Below are positions 8,385 to 12,185 of a stretch of DNA of 12,185 bases, in pieces. The position numbers and the translations under genes were made by a program. This DNA is from JBFHER01 sp041584055. GTDB lineage: Bacteria > Bacteroidota > Bacteroidia > Bacteroidales > UBA5342. Under the pieces are notes generated by a model. The model worked only from the letters and a program-made list of their open reading frames with translations. It was not told the origin of the DNA and made no database searches. Positions within the stretch are counted from its first letter, which is position 1, and each line of letters begins with the position of its first letter. The DNA lies in contig JBFHER010000099.1 of the NCBI GenBank assembly GCA_041584055.1, forward strand, positions 1 to 12,185. Direction: 5' to 3'.

Positions 8385-10856
8385 ATGCTCAGTATAAAAA
8401 ACTTGTGGGGTTTGCTTGCACTGCTGGTTGCGACGTCAGGATTTGCCCAGGATACTGTTTTTTTTAAGCAGGCTTTGATTGTTGGTGCAGTGGGCGAAGG
8501 AGGACGATCTGTGGTTACGATTGATCCGGTTTATCATCAACTCATTTTAAACAATTTGTATCATCCTGTTTTGAATGATTCTGTGGGCATCGATCGCAGC
8601 GGGAATGCCCAGAGCTGGGAAAGCATTGTACCGAACGAAAAGGGTGTATTTGAATCACGAAAATTAAGAGGTGGGTATTTGTTCCTGACTTACAATTCTC
8701 CTGATGAATGCATCCGTATTCTAGATATATCCGGCCATGCAGAGGTGTATGTGAATGGAAACCCACGTGGCGGTGATTTGTATAACAAAAGGCTGACATC
8801 TCACCCGATTGAAATAATGAAAGGTGAAAATGCCTTTCTGGTGAAGGGTTCGCGGGGGCAGGTGAAACTTCAATTGCTCCCCGTTGAAAAAAATATTTCT
8901 TTTATGCAGAGAGATTTAACCACACCGGATTTTATAACAACGGAGAAGGATGAAAAAGTGGGTGGTATAAGAATCTTAAATGCCACCAATAAAACACAGA
9001 AGAATTTAAAAATCATCGCCAAATGTAATGGATTTGAAGTTGAAACCTCCGTGGCATCAATTGTTCCATTAACAATGCGTAAAGTGGCCTATTGGGTGAA
9101 AGATTCATATACACAAAGGGATACAGTGGATGTGGTTCTGAAACTCTACAATGGGACTGTTTTGCTTGATGAAACAGTGGTTCGATACAAAGTGAGGTCC
9201 AACGATCAGTTTTATGTGCGCACATTTATCTCTGATATGGATGGAAGTGTTCAGTATTTTGCTGTGCGTGAAGGAGCGATAAAGGATGACGCACAACCGG
9301 CCATGTTCTTGTCTTTACACGGTGCTGCAGTTGAAGCGCGTGGTCAATCTGCCGCATATCAATCAAAAGATTGGGGACATGTGATATGCCCAACCAATCG
9401 AAGAGATTACGGATTCGATTGGGAAGACTGGGGAAGATGGGATGCCATGGAGGTGCAACGAATTGCAGAAAAGATGTATGGCACAGATCCGAAAAGAACC
9501 TACTTAACAGGCCATTCCATGGGTGGACATGGGACATGGCAATTGGGTGCTATATTTCCGGACAAATGGGCGGCGATTTCTCCTATGTCCGGGTGGTATT
9601 CTTTTTTTTCATATGCCAACATGCGAAAAAAAGAAAGCCCTTCGCCCCTCGAAAAATTGTTTGAACGCGCAAGTCACTCCAGTCATACCCTCGAATTATC
9701 CCGAAATTATCTTCAGCATGGCATTTCTGTTCAGCACGGTGATTCCGATCAGGTGGTTCCGGTAGAGCAGGCACGCTTCATGCGGGAGCACTTAAGCACA
9801 TATCATCCGGATTTTGCCTATTATGAGCATCCCGGTAAAAAACACTGGTTTGGAGTGGATTTTGAAAGCATCTTCGACTATTTTAGTTGGCATAGCATTC
9901 CTGATAATGAGGAGATAAAAACTTTCGAATTCAGGACCGCAAGCCCCGGTGTTTCAGCATCCAACCGTTTTGTTACCCTCTGTCAACAGGAAAAACCCTT
10001 TGAATTCTGTGGCGTGAAAATAAGCCAAAATGTACAAAGTGAACGACAAAAGAAAAATGACATCGTTCCTAAATTTCGCAGGATCACTGTCGAAACAGAA
10101 AATCTGTTAACATTTAAACTTGATTTGAACCATTGTGTGGGCGCCGATACCCTTGAAATCGTAGTTGACAAAAAACCTTTCACCTTTGCGTTGAATGCTT
10201 TGGGCAAGGATATCTGGTTTACAAAGTCAAACAATGCCTGGGCACTACGCAATATGGCTGTCAGTGCCTTTGAAAAAAATCCGGGACGGTACGGGAATTT
10301 TAAAGATGCATTTCGTCATAACATGCTTTTCGTGTATTCCACAAAGGGAACAAAAGCAGAAAATTCCTGGTCTTTCAGCAAGGCGAAGTTCGATGCAGAG
10401 ACATTTTATTATCGAGGAAACGGATCCATTGATATCATCCCGGATAGTGAATTTAAAAATGATCTTTACAAAGACCGGTCAGTCATACTCTACGGCAACG
10501 CAAGCACCAATGCGGCATGGACAATGCTACTGAAACATTGTCCCATACAGGTAAAACGGGGTGAACTGAAGATGGGAGACAACCTTTTTAAAGGTGATAG
10601 CCTTGCTGCCTATTTCATTTATCCAAGGATTGATAGCGATCTTGCCTCCGTAGGGGTGGTTTCAGGTACCGGAATGATTGGTTTTAAAAGTGCAAACCCC
10701 AATCGCTATTTTATTTCAGGGGTGGGTGTCCCGGATGTCATGATTTTTACAGCGGACCTTTACAAACATGGTTACGAGGGCATAAAGGCTGCCGGTTATT
10801 TTGGAAATGACTGGCGTTTGGAAGATGGTGAAATCAATATGAATTTTAATAAGTAA
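8385..10856 (+). CDS. Large secreted alpha/beta hydrolase (prolyl-oligopeptidase/esterase type) with C-terminal domain of unknown function
   Basis: An 823-residue exported serine hydrolase, either carbohydrate esterase or peptidase. Residues 1-21 form a Sec signal (GFA|Q). About 25-170 looks like a beta-sandwich (VYVNGNPRGGDLY at 121-133, resembling galactose-binding-like modules), and 180-275 is a second beta region. The catalytic domain (about 276-505) has LSLHGAAVEA (309-318) for the oxyanion strand, GHSMGGHGTW (376-385) with nucleophile S378, HGDSDQVVP (451-459) with D455 as likely acid, and KKHWFG (485-490) with H487. The remaining 300 residues (about 510-823) form a region with AETFYYRGNGSIDIIPD (671-687), ILYGNASTNAAW (701-712) and the FGNDW ending. 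I recall similar tails on proteins labelled prolyl oligopeptidase in Planctomycetota and Bacteroidota, but know of no assigned function. The neighbours argue for removing acetyl or other acyl groups from glycan (inference); cleavage of glycopeptide is the alternative. The hydrolase fold is firm. Confidence 0.85.
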   Translation: MLSIKNLWGLLALLVATSGFAQDTVFFKQALIVGAVGEGGRSVVTIDPVYHQLILNNLYHPVLNDSVGIDRSGNAQSWESIVPNEKGVFESRKLRGGYLFLTYNSPDECIRILDISGHAEVYVNGNPRGGDLYNKRLTSHPIEIMKGENAFLVKGSRGQVKLQLLPVEKNISFMQRDLTTPDFITTEKDEKVGGIRILNATNKTQKNLKIIAKCNGFEVETSVASIVPLTMRKVAYWVKDSYTQRDTVDVVLKLYNGTVLLDETVVRYKVRSNDQFYVRTFISDMDGSVQYFAVREGAIKDDAQPAMFLSLHGAAVEARGQSAAYQSKDWGHVICPTNRRDYGFDWEDWGRWDAMEVQRIAEKMYGTDPKRTYLTGHSMGGHGTWQLGAIFPDKWAAISPMSGWYSFFSYANMRKKESPSPLEKLFERASHSSHTLELSRNYLQHGISVQHGDSDQVVPVEQARFMREHLSTYHPDFAYYEHPGKKHWFGVDFESIFDYFSWHSIPDNEEIKTFEFRTASPGVSASNRFVTLCQQEKPFEFCGVKISQNVQSERQKKNDIVPKFRRITVETENLLTFKLDLNHCVGADTLEIVVDKKPFTFALNALGKDIWFTKSNNAWALRNMAVSAFEKNPGRYGNFKDAFRHNMLFVYSTKGTKAENSWSFSKAKFDAETFYYRGNGSIDIIPDSEFKNDLYKDRSVILYGNASTNAAWTMLLKHCPIQVKRGELKMGDNLFKGDSLAAYFIYPRIDSDLASVGVVSGTGMIGFKSANPNRYFISGVGVPDVMIFTADLYKHGYEGIKAAGYFGNDWRLEDGEINMNFNK

Positions 10857-10869
10857 AAGATATCGCAGA

Positions 10870-12185
10870 ATGAAAAAATACATGCTTGTTGCGTTCCTCG
10901 GCACCTTATTGCTGAACGCATGTTCAAACCCTGATTTTAATCAGGAACAAATTTCAATAATTCCAAAGCCGGTTTCCTTCGAATTAAATGAAAGTTCATT
11001 TAGATTTACCTCAGGCACTCCCGTGTATTTGCAGGATGAAAGTGCTTTGAAGGCTGCCACTTACCTGCTGGATATGCTGAAGCGATCAGCAGGGTTTGAA
11101 CTTAATATCGAAAAAAAGACGAAGGCAAAAGGACTCATATTTGAAAAAACAGATGATTTAAACAAGGAAGCATATCAGTTGGAAGTGAGCCCTGATAAGA
11201 TTGTTGTTAAAGCCTCATCTGAAGCAGGATTTTTTAATGGTGTACAAACGATTCGTCAATTATTGCCTCCGCAAATAGAAAACAAAGAAGTGGTCAAAGC
11301 AGATTGGTTGGTACCTTCTTGTGTGGTAAGGGATAAACCTCGATTTTCATGGCGAGGCATGCACATGGATTTTAGCCGTCACTTTTTCACCATAGACGAA
11401 GTAAAGGAATTTCTTGACTACATGGCACTTTATAAATTGAACACCTACCACATGCATCTCACAGATGATCAGGGATGGCGCATTGAAATAAAGAAATACC
11501 CCCTGCTTACTGAAAAAGGAGCATGGCGTATACCAAATAACCAGGATTCCATCTGTATGGAACGTGCCGTGGAAAATGAGCTTTACACAATCGATCCTAA
11601 AAACTTTCGTGAGTCAAACGGTCAAAAAGAGTATGGTGGTTTTTTTACACAGGAGCAGATTAAAGAAATTGTAGCCTATGCCGATGCCCGTTGTATTACC
11701 GTTGTTCCGGAAATTGACATGCCTGGTCACTTTAAGTCTGCCATTGACAATTATTTGTTTCTATCCTGTACAGGTAAAGCCGAATGGGGTCGTGTTTTTT
11801 CTTCACCTGTCTGTTTAGGAAAAGAAACCACCTACACATTTATGGAAAATGTTTTAGCAGAAGTAGTTGAATTGTTTCCCTGTAAATATGTACATATTGG
11901 AGGCGATGAGGTGAGAATAGAATCCTGGGAAGAATGCCCCAAATGTCAGCATGAAATTAAAGAAAATGGATTAAAAAATGAACACGAACTACAGTCTTAC
12001 TTTAACCGCCGAATAGAAAAGTTTTTACAGGCAAGAGGGAAGCAGCTGATGGGCTGGGATGAGATTGTAGAGGGTGGATTAAGCGAAGGGGCTACCATGA
12101 TGTGGTGGCGTAACTGGGTACCACAGGCGCCAATTACAGCCGCAGAAAATGGGAACGACATGGTAATAACTCCAACGGCCGCATA
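10870..12185 (+). CDS. Second GH20 beta-N-acetylhexosaminidase, lipoprotein, 3'-truncated by the window edge
   Basis: An exo-beta-N-acetylhexosaminidase paralogous to the GH20 at 1311. It starts at ATG 10870, 13 bases after the hydrolase stop; 438 residues are visible and the frame is open at the right edge. Its signal ends in LLNAC, a good lipobox with C18 lipidated, so unlike the first GH20 it is membrane-anchored and possibly surface-exposed. After the N-terminal alpha/beta domain (about 25-150) the barrel shows WRGMHMDFSRHF (161-172), HMHLTDDQGW (194-203), PEIDMPGH (280-287) and HIGGDE (342-347), with catalytic pair D346-E347, then a CxxC at C356/C359 and MGWDEI (394-399). The loop between GAWR (217-220) and YGGFFT (255-260) is longer than in the first GH20 and differs in sequence, which could alter the substrate entrance. 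The missing part should hold the barrel end and any C-terminal domain. Family certain; specificity unknown. Confidence 0.93.
   Translation, partial: MKKYMLVAFLGTLLLNACSNPDFNQEQISIIPKPVSFELNESSFRFTSGTPVYLQDESALKAATYLLDMLKRSAGFELNIEKKTKAKGLIFEKTDDLNKEAYQLEVSPDKIVVKASSEAGFFNGVQTIRQLLPPQIENKEVVKADWLVPSCVVRDKPRFSWRGMHMDFSRHFFTIDEVKEFLDYMALYKLNTYHMHLTDDQGWRIEIKKYPLLTEKGAWRIPNNQDSICMERAVENELYTIDPKNFRESNGQKEYGGFFTQEQIKEIVAYADARCITVVPEIDMPGHFKSAIDNYLFLSCTGKAEWGRVFSSPVCLGKETTYTFMENVLAEVVELFPCKYVHIGGDEVRIESWEECPKCQHEIKENGLKNEHELQSYFNRRIEKFLQARGKQLMGWDEIVEGGLSEGATMMWWRNWVPQAPITAAENGNDMVITPTAA

Noticed and set aside
1..12185. Mobile elements, CRISPR arrays, tRNA genes or long direct repeats
   Set aside because: None seen: coding is continuous with conventional CAZyme genes, and no transposase, spaced repeats or cloverleaf sequence was noticed.

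Overview
The window looks like an internal slice of a polysaccharide- or glycoprotein-degradation gene cluster from a Bacteroidota bacterium. The evidence is: seven consecutive genes, all on the + strand; Sec or lipoprotein signals on every gene whose 5' end is visible, several with the 'A|Q' cleavage junction common in this phylum; short A/T-rich leaders mostly without a Shine-Dalgarno sequence; and a family mix (GH30, GH20, S1 sulfatase, GH92, GH29, large serine hydrolase, GH20) typical of Bacteroidota carbohydrate loci. The phylum call is inference. A marine or host-associated member is plausible because the cluster would suit sulfated, fucosylated glycans.

Layout: GH30 hydrolase (1-1296, 5' end outside the window); GH20 beta-N-acetylhexosaminidase with a Sec signal (1311-3155); Cys-type S1 sulfatase, probable lipoprotein (3169-4656); GH92 alpha-mannosidase-like enzyme, probable lipoprotein (4668-6968); GH29 alpha-L-fucosidase with a Sec signal (7011-8321); an 823-residue secreted alpha/beta hydrolase with a large C-terminal domain of unknown function (8385-10856); a second GH20, a lipoprotein (10870 to the right edge, 3' end outside). 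Intergenic gaps are 14, 12 or 13 (depending on counting), 11, 42, 63 and 13 bases, so a single transcript is likely. No convincing promoter or terminator lies inside. There is no stretch over 300 bases without a gene, and no tRNA, rRNA, CRISPR, IS element or long repeat was seen.

How the genes could work together: every enzyme is exported and, by family, mostly exo-acting. Fucosidase would remove alpha-L-fucose caps, sulfatase would unmask sulfated sugars, the serine hydrolase could remove acyl groups (or cut peptide), and the two hexosaminidases, the GH92 and the GH30 would then trim HexNAc, mannose and a beta-linked sugar. This suits a sulfated, fucosylated, HexNAc/mannose-containing heteroglycan (N-glycan, mucin-type or algal/animal matrix). 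The actual substrate cannot be read from the sequence. No SusC/SusD pair, regulator or transporter is present here; they may lie outside. The least understood gene is the 8385-10856 hydrolase.
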